Source: an uncultured Oxalobacteraceae bacterium (GTDB taxonomy: Bacteria; Pseudomonadota; Gammaproteobacteria; Burkholderiales; Burkholderiaceae). From it: DNA of 22,985 nucleotides. The translations under genes were made by a program, and so were the position numbers. The DNA is taken from the NCBI GenBank assembly GCA_946479255.1, contig CAMLFK010000051.1, positions 1 through 22,985 on the forward strand, given 5' to 3'. Positions 1 through 6,458 of the stretch are shown here, piece after piece. The notes beneath the pieces were generated by a model that was not told the origin of the DNA, did no database searches, and saw only the letters and a program-made list of their open reading frames with translations. How positions within the stretch are numbered: position 1 is the first letter of the stretch; each line of letters starts with the position of its first letter.

Positions 1-89
1 ACAAGGACAGCAAGTACGACGAAGTCATCCAGCTCATTTCGGAAGCCAAGAAGATGGGTATCAACCGGGTCGGCCTGGCCACCAAGTGA
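1..89 (+). CDS. tolR: TolR/ExbD-family protein, C-terminal fragment
   Basis: This is the 3' end of a gene whose start lies before the window. The readable frame begins at base 3 and gives 28 residues ending in GINRVGLATK, then a TGA stop. The helical stretch followed by a short G-I-x-x-V-G-L strand is how TolR/ExbD periplasmic domains end. TolR is an inner-membrane protein that works with TolQ and TolA to couple proton flow to outer-membrane constriction during division. The identity rests mainly on position: tolA starts 7 bases after this stop, which is the standard tolQ-tolR-tolA order. With only 28 residues the family call would be weak without that context. Confidence 0.8.
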   Translation, partial: KDSKYDEVIQLISEAKKMGINRVGLATK

Positions 90-96
90 CAACGCC

Positions 97-996
97 ATGG
101 CAATTCTGAACCCTGACGCCGGCGCTCCCTACCGGGTCCCGCCCGAGCCGAGCCGGCTGCCGTCGATCCTGCTCGCGCTGGCGATGCACGCGGTGTTGCT
201 GTTTTTTCTATGGGCTGGTGTCAACTGGCAAAGCACTCCACCCGTTTCGGTAGAAGCCGAAGTCTGGGATATGCAAACCGAAGCCGCCGCCCCGCCGCCG
301 CCACCGCCCGTGGCCCAGCCGGAACCGGAGCCTGCACCCAAGCCGGAGCCGCGCCCCGAACCGCCACCGCCGCCACCAGTAAAAACGGTGGAGCCGCCGG
401 CCGCGCCGAAACCGGATATCGCGCTGGAACGCAAGAAGAAGGAAGAGAAGGCGCGCGAGCAGAAGCTGGCCGAGGAAAAGATTGAGCGTGAGAAAGAAGA
501 GCTAAAGAAGAAAGAGCAGGAGAAAAAGCTGCTGGCCGAACAGAAAGCCAAGGAATTGGCTGAGAAAAAGGCCGCGGAGAAAGCGGAAAAGCTGGCCAAA
601 GCCAAGCAAGCCGCGGCCGAGGAAAAGAAGATGGCGCAGTTGCGCGCGGCCGAGATGCAAAGGATTACCGGTGCGGCCGGCAGCGGCGAGGCCGCCAGGT
701 CGACCGCACCGCGGGTCGATTCCGGTTATCTGGCCAGCATCGTCAGCAAGATCAAAAGCAGCACCTCGTACTTGGGCAATACCGACGTGCCGGGCAACCC
801 GCGCGTGGTCTTCAAGATTGAAGAATTGCCGACCGGCGAGATTATTTCGGTCCGCAAGGTCAAGAGCAGCGGCCTGCCGGACTTCGACGAAGCGGTAGAA
901 AAAGGCATTATGAAATCGTCACCACTGCCAAAGAAGAAAGATGGTACGGTAGAGCGCACTTTGGAAATTGGTTTCTCAATGAAAGATCTGAACTGA
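97..996 (+). CDS. tolA: Cell envelope integrity protein TolA
   Basis: TolA bridges the TolQR motor in the inner membrane to TolB and Pal at the outer membrane. The 299 residues show the expected three-part layout. A single membrane anchor lies at about residues 21-43 and contains His31, which matches the conserved transmembrane histidine of TolA/TonB proteins; the serine four residues before it in E. coli TolA is an alanine here. A Pro/Glu/Lys spacer follows (about 64-107), then a long Lys/Glu/Ala-rich helix (108-190), then a TonB-like C-terminal domain (about 205-299) with the VVFKIEELPTGEI and SSGLPDFDEAVEKGI segments. It is shorter than E. coli TolA (421 residues), mainly in the helical spacer. 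It starts 7 bases after tolR without a clear Shine-Dalgarno sequence, which suggests translational coupling. The proline/alanine spacer creates long open frames on other strands that are not genes. Confidence 0.95.
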   Translation: MAILNPDAGAPYRVPPEPSRLPSILLALAMHAVLLFFLWAGVNWQSTPPVSVEAEVWDMQTEAAAPPPPPPVAQPEPEPAPKPEPRPEPPPPPPVKTVEPPAAPKPDIALERKKKEEKAREQKLAEEKIEREKEELKKKEQEKKLLAEQKAKELAEKKAAEKAEKLAKAKQAAAEEKKMAQLRAAEMQRITGAAGSGEAARSTAPRVDSGYLASIVSKIKSSTSYLGNTDVPGNPRVVFKIEELPTGEIISVRKVKSSGLPDFDEAVEKGIMKSSPLPKKKDGTVERTLEIGFSMKDLN

Positions 997-1019
997 TCAC
1001 AGAACGTGGATAAACGCTT

Positions 1020-2288
1020 ATGAAGAAACTCTATACCCTCTTGTTCAGCGCAAGCGTGCTGGCCGCTTCGAGCGCCAACGCCCAGCTGCGCGTGGAAATT
1101 GCCGGCGTCGGCAGCAACCAGATTCCGATCGCCATCGCCACCTTCGCCGACGAAAACGTCGCCCCGGCCCAGATCTCGGCCATCGTCAAGGCCGACCTGG
1201 AACGCAGCGGCATGTTCAAGATTATCGATACCGGCAGCGTGATCTCGGAAAACGCGCCGGTCGATTACGGCCAGTGGAAGTCGCGCGGCGCCGATGCGCT
1301 GGTGGTGGGCAGCGTACAGAAGCTGGCCGATGGCCGTTTCGAAGTGCGCTATAAACTGCTCGACACCATCAAGAGCAGCCAGCTGTCCAGCCTGAATGAA
1401 GCGGCCCAGCCGCGTTACGCGCGCCTGGCCGCTCACCGCATCGCCGACGATATTTATCAGAAACTGACCGGCACCCGCGGCGCCTTTTCCGCGCGCATTG
1501 CCTACGTCAATGAAAACCGCGGCGCGAAGGATTACCGATTGGAAATCGCCGACGCCGATGGCGAAGGCGTGCAAGTGGCCGTGCGTTCGGTCGAACCGAT
1601 CATCTCGCCATCGTGGTCGCCGGACGGCACCAAGGTCGCCTACGTGTCCTTCCGCGAATTCCGCAAGCCGGTCATTTTTGTGCAGGACCTGGTCAGCGGC
1701 GACCGCAAGGTGGTGGTCAACGAAAAGGGCAGCAACTCGGCGCCGGCCTGGTCGCCGGACGGTAAAACGCTGGCCGTGGCCCTGTCCAAGGACGGCAATA
1801 CCCAGATTTACAGCGTCAGCGCCGAAGGCGGCGCCTTGAAGCGCCTGTCCAACAGCAGCGGCATCGATACCGAACCGCACTACTCCGCTGACGGCCAGTC
1901 GATCTATTTCACCAGCGACCGCAGCGGCGGCCCGCAGATCTACAAGATGAGCGCTGAAGGCGGAAATGCCCAGCGCGTCACCTTTAAAGGCTCGTACAAC
2001 ATCAGCCCGCGCCTGTCCTCGGACGGCAAGACCCTGGCCTGGATTTCCCAGCGCGACGGCGGCTATTCCCTTTACGCGATGGACCTGGCCAGCGGCCAGG
2101 AACAACGCCTGGCCGAACAGGCCACCGAACCGAGTTTCTCGCCGAATGGCAAATACATCATGTACGCAACCAGGGCCGGCGGACGGACGTCGCTGGCGGT
2201 GGTGTCGGTCGATGGCAGGGTCAAACAACGCTTGACTACGCAGGCAGGAAACATCAGGGAACCCAGCTGGGGCCCCTTCTTAAAATAA
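1020..2288 (+). CDS. tolB: Tol-Pal system beta-propeller protein TolB
   Basis: TolB is a soluble periplasmic protein that binds Pal and TolA and takes part in force transfer between the two membranes. The 422-residue product has a Sec signal peptide (KKLYT start, hydrophobic core, cleavage after ANA at residue 21, leaving Gln22 as the mature start). An N-terminal alpha/beta domain follows (about 22-165), then a six-bladed propeller marked by repeated blade motifs: WSPDGTKVAY, WSPDGKTLAV, YSADGQSIYF, LSSDGKTLAW and FSPNGKYIMY, ending in PSWGPFLK. Length matches the family. It lies 23 bases after tolA and 37 bases before the pal start, within one operon. The upstream bases offer only a weak ribosome binding site. 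A 500-codon open frame on the opposite strand (726-2228) is a codon-bias shadow. Confidence 0.97.
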   Translation: MKKLYTLLFSASVLAASSANAQLRVEIAGVGSNQIPIAIATFADENVAPAQISAIVKADLERSGMFKIIDTGSVISENAPVDYGQWKSRGADALVVGSVQKLADGRFEVRYKLLDTIKSSQLSSLNEAAQPRYARLAAHRIADDIYQKLTGTRGAFSARIAYVNENRGAKDYRLEIADADGEGVQVAVRSVEPIISPSWSPDGTKVAYVSFREFRKPVIFVQDLVSGDRKVVVNEKGSNSAPAWSPDGKTLAVALSKDGNTQIYSVSAEGGALKRLSNSSGIDTEPHYSADGQSIYFTSDRSGGPQIYKMSAEGGNAQRVTFKGSYNISPRLSSDGKTLAWISQRDGGYSLYAMDLASGQEQRLAEQATEPSFSPNGKYIMYATRAGGRTSLAVVSVDGRVKQRLTTQAGNIREPSWGPFLK

Positions 2289-2325
2289 CCGAGACTTTTT
2301 TAAACCAGTGATCAGGAGAAAGACC

Positions 2326-2853
2326 ATGCGCATTTCCAAACATGTAGCATTTATCGTATCGAGCGCCGCCCTGCTCTCAGCTTGCAGCTCCCCAGTCAAG
2401 CTCAACGAAGCACCCGTCGTCGAAAAGGCGCCAGTCGCAGCACCAGCCGCACCAGTGGCTGACAGCCGTGACGTACGCCCGGTTGAGACCGGCGGCGTTG
2501 ATCCCTTGAACGATCCAAAGGGTGTACTGGCCAAGCGCAGCGTGTATTTCGATTACGACAGCTATGTGGTGCGTGAAGATGGCAAGCCAGTGGTGGAAAG
2601 CCACTCCGGCTACCTGAACAAGAACAAGGGCCGCAAGATCCTGATCCAAGGTAACACCGACGAACGCGGCGGCACCGAGTACAACCTGGCGCTGGGCCAG
2701 AAGCGCGCCGAAGCCGTGCGCAAAGCAATGTCCACCCTGGGCGTGTCGGAAAGCCAGATGGAAGCTGTCTCGCTGGGCGAAGAAAAGCCAAAAGCCATGG
2801 GCAGCGGCGAAGCGGCTTGGGCTGAAAACCGCCGCGCCGACATCGTCTATTAA
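2326..2853 (+). CDS. pal: Peptidoglycan-associated lipoprotein Pal
   Basis: Pal is an outer-membrane lipoprotein that grips peptidoglycan and is relocated by TolB/TolA at the division site. I chose the ATG at 2326, not the upstream in-frame GTG at 2308, because AGGAGA (2314-2319) sits 6 bases before the ATG and because this start gives a compact lipoprotein signal ending LLSAC, with Cys20 as the lipidated residue. The 175-residue product has a short Ala/Pro/Val linker and an OmpA-like domain from about residue 65 to the end. Visible there are VYFDYDSYVV, IQGNTDERGGTEYNLALGQKRA (Asp/Arg-containing peptidoglycan-binding core; family knowledge) and the terminal NRRADIVY. Length is typical of Pal. 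Confidence 0.96.
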   Translation: MRISKHVAFIVSSAALLSACSSPVKLNEAPVVEKAPVAAPAAPVADSRDVRPVETGGVDPLNDPKGVLAKRSVYFDYDSYVVREDGKPVVESHSGYLNKNKGRKILIQGNTDERGGTEYNLALGQKRAEAVRKAMSTLGVSESQMEAVSLGEEKPKAMGSGEAAWAENRRADIVY

Positions 2854-2897
2854 TTAGTACGACGACGCCCGCCGGGCTGCGCTTGACCTGAACGCGG

Positions 2898-2923
2898 GAG
2901 GCGGTGCTGCAATGCACCGCCTC
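2898..2923 (+). promoter_or_regulatory. Hairpin between pal and cpoB
   Basis: A perfect 10-bp inverted repeat, GAGGCGGTGC / GCACCGCCTC with a 6-base loop, lies 45 bases after the pal stop. No T-run follows, so it is not a standard Rho-independent terminator. It may stabilise the upstream pal message or act as a processing or partial-termination signal that sets cpoB below pal. That role is inferred; the hairpin itself is directly visible. Confidence 0.55.
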
Positions 2924-2962
2924 GCGCCGTTTGCAACACAGGTATTTGAAAGAGAGCCAACC

Positions 2963-3724
2963 ATGATCTTTAAATCCACATCACGCCTTGCTTGCGCCTG
3001 CCTGGCTTTCGCCGTATGGCTGCCGCTGCAAGCCCACGCCGGCCTGCTCGACGACGATGAAGCGCGTAAAGCGATTCTCGACCTGCGTGCCAAGGTGGAC
3101 AATCTGTCGCGCGAATTCAATGCGAAGCTTGAGACCAAGTTCGACCGTTCGGGATCGCTTGACCTGGTCAACCAGAATGAACAGACACTCCAGGAAATCG
3201 CCAAGCTGCGCGGCCAGCTGGAAGTGCTGAGCAATGAAGTGGCGACGATTCAAAAGCGCCAAAAAGATTTTTATACCGACCTCGACGCGCGCCTGCGCAA
3301 GCTCGAACCCCAGCAGATGACCATCGACGGCCGCGAAGCCGAAGTCGATCCGAACGAACAGAAATCGTATGACGCCGCGATGGCGCTGTTCAAGGCGGGC
3401 GACTACAAGAACGCCGCGCTGGGCCTGACCGAATTTGTGCGCCGCTATCCGCAGTCCGGTTACGCCGCCATTGCGCAGTACTGGCTCGGCAACGCCTACT
3501 ACGCGCAGCGCGATTACAAGAACGCGATCGCCGCGCAGCAGGTGGTCGCCACCACTTACCGCGACAGCACCAAGGCGCCTGACGCGATGCTCAACATCGC
3601 AAGCAGCTACACTGAGCTGAAGGACAAGAAGAATGCCAAGAAGGCACTGCAGGACCTGATCAAGCAGTTCCCCGACTCGACCGCGGCCCAGGCGGCCAAG
3701 GATCGCCTTGCGGCGATGAAGTAA
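2963..3724 (+). CDS. cpoB: Cell division coordinator CpoB (YbgF), periplasmic TPR protein
   Basis: CpoB is a periplasmic partner of TolA that coordinates outer-membrane constriction with septal peptidoglycan synthesis by PBP1B. An in-frame ATG at 2912 falls inside the preceding hairpin; the ATG at 2963 is better because GAAAGAGAG lies just upstream and the product then begins with a clean signal peptide cut after AHA (residue 26). The mature 227 residues contain an N-terminal coiled coil (about 30-95, EARKAILDLRAKVDNLSREFN), which trimerises in the E. coli protein, a short linker, and a C-terminal TPR region (about 130-250) with YDAAMALFKAGDYKNAALGL, IAQYWLGNAYYAQRDYKNAI and ASSYTELKDKKNAKKAL repeats. 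It closes the Tol-Pal operon, and its length (253) is close to E. coli CpoB (263). Confidence 0.95.
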   Translation: MIFKSTSRLACACLAFAVWLPLQAHAGLLDDDEARKAILDLRAKVDNLSREFNAKLETKFDRSGSLDLVNQNEQTLQEIAKLRGQLEVLSNEVATIQKRQKDFYTDLDARLRKLEPQQMTIDGREAEVDPNEQKSYDAAMALFKAGDYKNAALGLTEFVRRYPQSGYAAIAQYWLGNAYYAQRDYKNAIAAQQVVATTYRDSTKAPDAMLNIASSYTELKDKKNAKKALQDLIKQFPDSTAAQAAKDRLAAMK

Positions 3725-3749
3725 TTAGCGAATTATTAGGCGTGGGTAT

Positions 3750-3778
3750 TTGACAGGATCGTGACCACCCCCTATAAT
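3750..3778 (+). promoter_or_regulatory. Consensus sigma-70 promoter for tRNA-Lys
   Basis: TTGACA (3750-3755) and TATAAT (3773-3778) are both perfect matches to the sigma-70 consensus and are separated by 17 bases, the optimal spacing. The predicted start is near 3785, about 8 bases before the tRNA. Such a strong promoter fits a stable RNA gene and makes the tRNA independent of the Tol-Pal operon. Confidence 0.9.
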
Positions 3779-3792
3779 CTTGCTTCTTTCGG

Positions 3793-3868
3793 GGGTCGTT
3801 AGCTCAGCTGGTAGAGCAGCGGACTTTTAATCCGTTGGTCGCAGGTTCGAATCCCGCACGGCCTACCA
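3793..3868 (+). tRNA. tRNA-Lys (anticodon UUU)
   Basis: A complete 76-base cloverleaf with encoded CCA can be folded by eye: acceptor 3793-3799 with 3858-3864, D-stem 3802-3805/3814-3817, anticodon stem 3819-3823/3831-3835 with loop CTTTTAA and anticodon TTT (3826-3828), T-arm 3841-3857 with TTCGAAT loop, discriminator A3865 and CCA 3866-3868. Anticodon UUU reads lysine codons. The 3' half pairs imperfectly: there is an A-C mismatch in the middle of the T-stem (3843/3855), and G-U wobbles at acceptor pairs 1-72 and 4-69. The position directly after cpoB matches E. coli, where a tRNA-Lys/Val cluster follows cpoB. I am sure it is a lysine tRNA gene, less sure that it is fully functional. Confidence 0.93.
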
Positions 3869-3890
3869 CCGAATTTTAGTAGTACAGATC

Positions 3891-3923
3891 AGGCTTACCC
3901 GCTTCGGCGCGTAAGCCTTTTTT
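3891..3923 (+). terminator. Rho-independent terminator after tRNA-Lys
   Basis: AGGCTTAC (3891-3898) pairs with GTAAGCCT (3911-3918). After one C-C mismatch the stem continues with CGC/GCG closed by a TTCG tetraloop (3903-3906). Six T bases follow (3918-3923). Stem, stable tetraloop and T-run are all directly visible. It lies 22 bases after the tRNA CCA end. Confidence 0.9.
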
Positions 3924-3930
3924 GTGCCTC

Positions 3931-3952
3931 ATATTCCCCAACTGGGGAATAT
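3931..3952. promoter_or_regulatory. 22-base palindrome, operator-like
   Basis: ATATTCCCC (3931-3939) and GGGGAATAT (3944-3952) form a perfect 9-bp inverted repeat around AACT. The symmetry, length and A/T ends with a C4/G4 core resemble operators bound by small helix-turn-helix antitoxins of toxin-antitoxin loci (from memory of such promoters, not checked). No intact antitoxin or toxin gene follows. It lacks a T-run, so it is not a second terminator. Confidence 0.45.
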
Positions 3953-4370
3953 TTTCCATGGAAAGGCAATTCTCGCCGCCGCGAAGAACCTGCATGAACT
4001 GCGGTCCCGGAGGTCTGATCACGCGCCAACGCCATGGTCTTGCCTACTCTAACTCCCGCTCCGGCGCTCGATCAATTCGGGAGCCATCGCGATGACGACA
4101 TATGGCGTTTCGAAAAAGTCACGTGACTCCTCCTAGTCCGCAGGGCTACTTTGCATCAAGATATGACGCAACGAACAGCCTCGCACTTGTGCCGACATTC
4201 AGTGTCCTAGAAGGTCAGTGAAAACTGGAAGAGAATTTCCAGGCGCATCAGAGTCGGTTCTCCGTCAGACCAGACGAGATACGTTAAGATGATGCAGTGT
4301 TAATGTACGGTTGATGTAATGCTGATGCCGTGTTACGGTTTTGGCTGCGGCCACCCTAGCGCGATGTCCC

Positions 4371-4399
4371 TTGTCATACTACAAGTTGAGCCACATAAA
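4371..4399 (+). promoter_or_regulatory. Probable sigma-70 promoter of the ATPase-DUF4276 operon
   Basis: TTGTCA (4371-4376, 5 of 6 to consensus) and CATAAA (4394-4399, 4 of 6) are spaced by 17 bases. The predicted start near 4406 leaves a leader of about 30 bases before the ATG at 4437. It is the best promoter match in the 559-base gap on this strand. Confidence 0.5.
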
Positions 4400-4436
4400 G
4401 ATACGTGGATCGACAGATTTCTGAAAGATGCCTCAA

Positions 4437-5531
4437 ATGGCTAAACTAGGACGCCTACAACATATCGAACTTGCAGGTTTTCGCTCGATTAAACAGTTAA
4501 GCCTTGACCTCTTTCCGCTCAATATATTGATTGGCGCCAACGGCGCGGGGAAATCCAACTTCATCAGTTTCTTCAAGTTCATGAACAAGCTATTGGAGAA
4601 AGAACTCCAATTGCACGTCCGCACTCAGCTGAATGGTGCAGACCGCACCTTATATTTTGGACGTAAAATCACAGACAAGCTCACTATTGACCTGCATTTC
4701 CGGCCTAACAGTTATCGCGCCACATTAGTTCCCAGTAACGACGACACTCTTGTGTTCGCCAAGGAATTCGCTGTGTTTCATGGAGATGAGGTCGGCTATG
4801 GCGGCGGAACGAAGCATCGCCCAATGGCCGGGGCCGGTGCACTGGAAACAGGGTTGCCCCAACCAGGCTCGGCTTCGCCTGCACAATATGTGGCCGGCTA
4901 CCTGCAAGACTGGAAGGTCTATCATTTCCATGACACAAGTGACACCGCGAAGGTAAAGGGCGCCTATAGCATCCACGCGACTGATCGTCTGATGCCTCAG
5001 GGCGAGAATCTTGCGGCCTTCCTCAATCACATCAAGGACACCGAGAATTATCAGCGAATAGTACGCACAGTCCAACGCGTGGCACCCTATTTCAGCGATT
5101 TCATATTTCAGCCGGAAACGAACGACATGATTCGCTTGCGCTGGAAGCACAAGGGCAGCGACGACTACTTCGATGGGAGTATGCTGTCAGATGGAACCCT
5201 ACGTTTTATCTGCATGACCACGTTATTGCAACAACCGTCGTTGCCGACAATGATCCTGTTAGACGAGCCAGAGCTTGGCTTACACCCGTTTGCGATGCAG
5301 CTACTAGCAGCAATGATGCGTTCAGCCAGCGAAAACACGCAGATTATCGCGTCTACGCAATCCGTCACTCTTGCTAACCAGTTTAACTGGGAGGACATGG
5401 TGATCGTCGATCAGGATAGCAACGGATCGCAATTTCGGCGCTTGCAGGAAGACGACGTATCGTCGTGGCTTGAACAATACAAGCTTGGAGATGTCTGGGA
5501 AATGAACGCTCTCGGGGGAACTCCTGAATGA
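4437..5531 (+). CDS. AAA/ABC-type ATPase (COG4637-like), partner of DUF4276 protein
   Basis: This is a soluble ATPase of the SMC/ABC-like class used by many nucleic-acid conflict systems. I chose ATG 4437 over ATG 4428 because GAAAG (4423-4427) is 9 bases from the former but directly abuts the latter. In the 364-residue product, N-terminal IELAGFRSI leads to Walker A GANGAGKS (33-40), the signature-like LSDGT (250-254) and Walker B TMILLDEPELGLHP with catalytic Glu277. Then comes STQS, with Gln308 where many relatives have the switch histidine. Between Walker A and the signature lies a roughly 200-residue insert that in relatives forms a coiled or effector-docking arm. No nuclease domain is fused to it. 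The stop overlaps the next start (ATGA), so the two proteins are almost certainly made together. Codon use is less GC-biased than in the flanking genes, suggesting acquisition. Biochemical function is unknown; defence is inferred from architecture. Confidence 0.88.
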   Translation: MAKLGRLQHIELAGFRSIKQLSLDLFPLNILIGANGAGKSNFISFFKFMNKLLEKELQLHVRTQLNGADRTLYFGRKITDKLTIDLHFRPNSYRATLVPSNDDTLVFAKEFAVFHGDEVGYGGGTKHRPMAGAGALETGLPQPGSASPAQYVAGYLQDWKVYHFHDTSDTAKVKGAYSIHATDRLMPQGENLAAFLNHIKDTENYQRIVRTVQRVAPYFSDFIFQPETNDMIRLRWKHKGSDDYFDGSMLSDGTLRFICMTTLLQQPSLPTMILLDEPELGLHPFAMQLLAAMMRSASENTQIIASTQSVTLANQFNWEDMVIVDQDSNGSQFRRLQEDDVSSWLEQYKLGDVWEMNALGGTPE

Positions 5532-6133
5532 AGCGTTTAGGGATTAGCACTGAGGGCGCAACCGAACGCGAATTCGTCAATCGCGTATTGCGCCCTCACC
5601 TAACGCAATGCGGTTTCAGTACGACTGCAATCGATTTGCGCGGCAACATCAGTCTCGACAAAATAAGGGGCAGCCTACCTGCCCTGTTCGGATCGTTCGA
5701 TATCGTCAGCACGTTTTTTGACTTCTACGGATTCAAGGGCCGCGGGCAACGCACAATTGTGGAACTAGAGAATGTCATCTTAGAGTTGGCAAATAACGAG
5801 CAGCGACCACGATTTGTCCCTTACGTCCAACAGTACGAGTTTGAAGCCTTGTTATTTGCCGCCCCGGCCCAAGCAGTGGAATGGCTTGGCGGCACCCAGC
5901 TCAATTTGGCAACCATGCAAGAAGCAGTGCGTAGATGCGGGTCGCCTGAACAGGTTAACGACGGTGTTGAAACCAGCCCGTCGCATCGCATGCGGGCACT
6001 GTTTTCACGTTATGACAAGAAGCTGCATGGGCCGGAAATCGTCGAACTGGTGGGTCTCGTCGAGATTCGCGCACAATGCCCACGCTTTAACGACTGGTTG
6101 CAGCGGCTCGAAGAACTTGGGCTGAAGCCGTAG
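5528..6133 (+). CDS. DUF4276 family protein, putative effector of the ATPase pair
   Basis: The 201 residues fit DUF4276 end to end. The start has STEGATEREFV with Glu9. A hydrophobic strand then carries the FFDFYGF motif with Asp65. After that come the family block YVQQYEFEALLF (99-110), VNDG (143-146), SPSHR (150-154) and the C-terminal CPRFNDWLQRLE. A glutamate after the first strand and an acidic motif after a later strand recall TOPRIM metal-binding nuclease folds, as in the DUF4435 partner of the PARIS system; that comparison is from memory and inferential. It overlaps the ATPase gene by 4 bases (ATGA), giving tight translational coupling and fixing the start. The likely role is an effector or nuclease controlled by the ATPase. 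Homologues are usually annotated only as hypothetical. Confidence 0.87.
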   Translation: MKRLGISTEGATEREFVNRVLRPHLTQCGFSTTAIDLRGNISLDKIRGSLPALFGSFDIVSTFFDFYGFKGRGQRTIVELENVILELANNEQRPRFVPYVQQYEFEALLFAAPAQAVEWLGGTQLNLATMQEAVRRCGSPEQVNDGVETSPSHRMRALFSRYDKKLHGPEIVELVGLVEIRAQCPRFNDWLQRLEELGLKP

Positions 6134-6458
6134 CATGCCAGTACAACTTTTTCCATCGATGCAGCTATAGGGCCAATGAGTCAAGGATTCTTAGCCCGTT
6201 GGCTGCAGGATCCAATTCTGATCAGGTATTGAAATTTTTAAAGTGAGTGCACATGGCTGCTGTCCCGACACGTGAAGCACTAGTTGCTCTCTTTGAAAGC
6301 GATAACCGGCAGCAGCGCTGCTGCACATCAGGCACTCTGAGCCGGCGCACCCAATAGTTCAGTCACCGCTGCGCGTAGCCACGATATGACGATAGCCCCT
6401 GCTGCACCGACGCAGACTCGATTCACTTGTAAATTTTTATCTGCTGTCAGAATTCATC
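6134..6458. other. 325-base non-coding stretch between DUF4276 gene and GH43 gene
   Basis: This is the convergent gap between the two genes. I see no gene; the longest plausible reading is a 34-codon frame from ATG 6253 (AAVPTREALVALFES start) with no family resemblance. A 16-base perfect palindrome GCAGCAGCGCTGCTGC lies at 6309-6324. CAGAATT (6448-6454) and AATTCTG (6468-6474) form a 7-bp dyad spanning the GH43 stop, which could serve as a weak terminator for that minus-strand gene, but no clean T-run follows. Confidence 0.5.

Larger units (their letters stand above)
3869..4427. other. 559-base non-coding stretch between tRNA-Lys and the ATPase operon
   Basis: No convincing gene is seen. 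It holds, in order: the tRNA terminator (3891-3923); a 22-base perfect palindrome (3931-3952); a frame fragment from about 3951 reading IFHGKAILAAAKNLHELRSR without a start codon; an 18-base dyad CTGGAA-N6-TTCCAG (4225-4242); near-repeats GATGCAGTGTTA (4291-4302) and GATGCCGTGTTA (4324-4335), with TACGGTT at 4306-4312 and again at 4334-4340; and a promoter at 4371-4399. Base composition is more mixed and codon-like bias is absent compared with the flanking Tol-Pal genes. This is consistent with an insertion hotspot carrying gene debris, but that is inference. Confidence 0.6.

Noticed and set aside
726..2228. 500-codon minus-strand frame opposite tolA/tolB
   Set aside because: tolB is unambiguous here; the antisense product has no recognisable motif and reflects codon bias.
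2308..2325. Earlier GTG start for pal
   Set aside because: It lies before the Shine-Dalgarno that serves ATG 2326 and would add charged residues ahead of the lipoprotein signal.
2912..2962. Earlier ATG for cpoB
   Set aside because: It falls in the loop of a strong hairpin and would put 17 non-signal residues in front of a clean signal peptide.
6253..6357. 34-codon frame in the gap after the DUF4276 gene
   Set aside because: Too short, no ribosome binding site and no similarity; probably chance.
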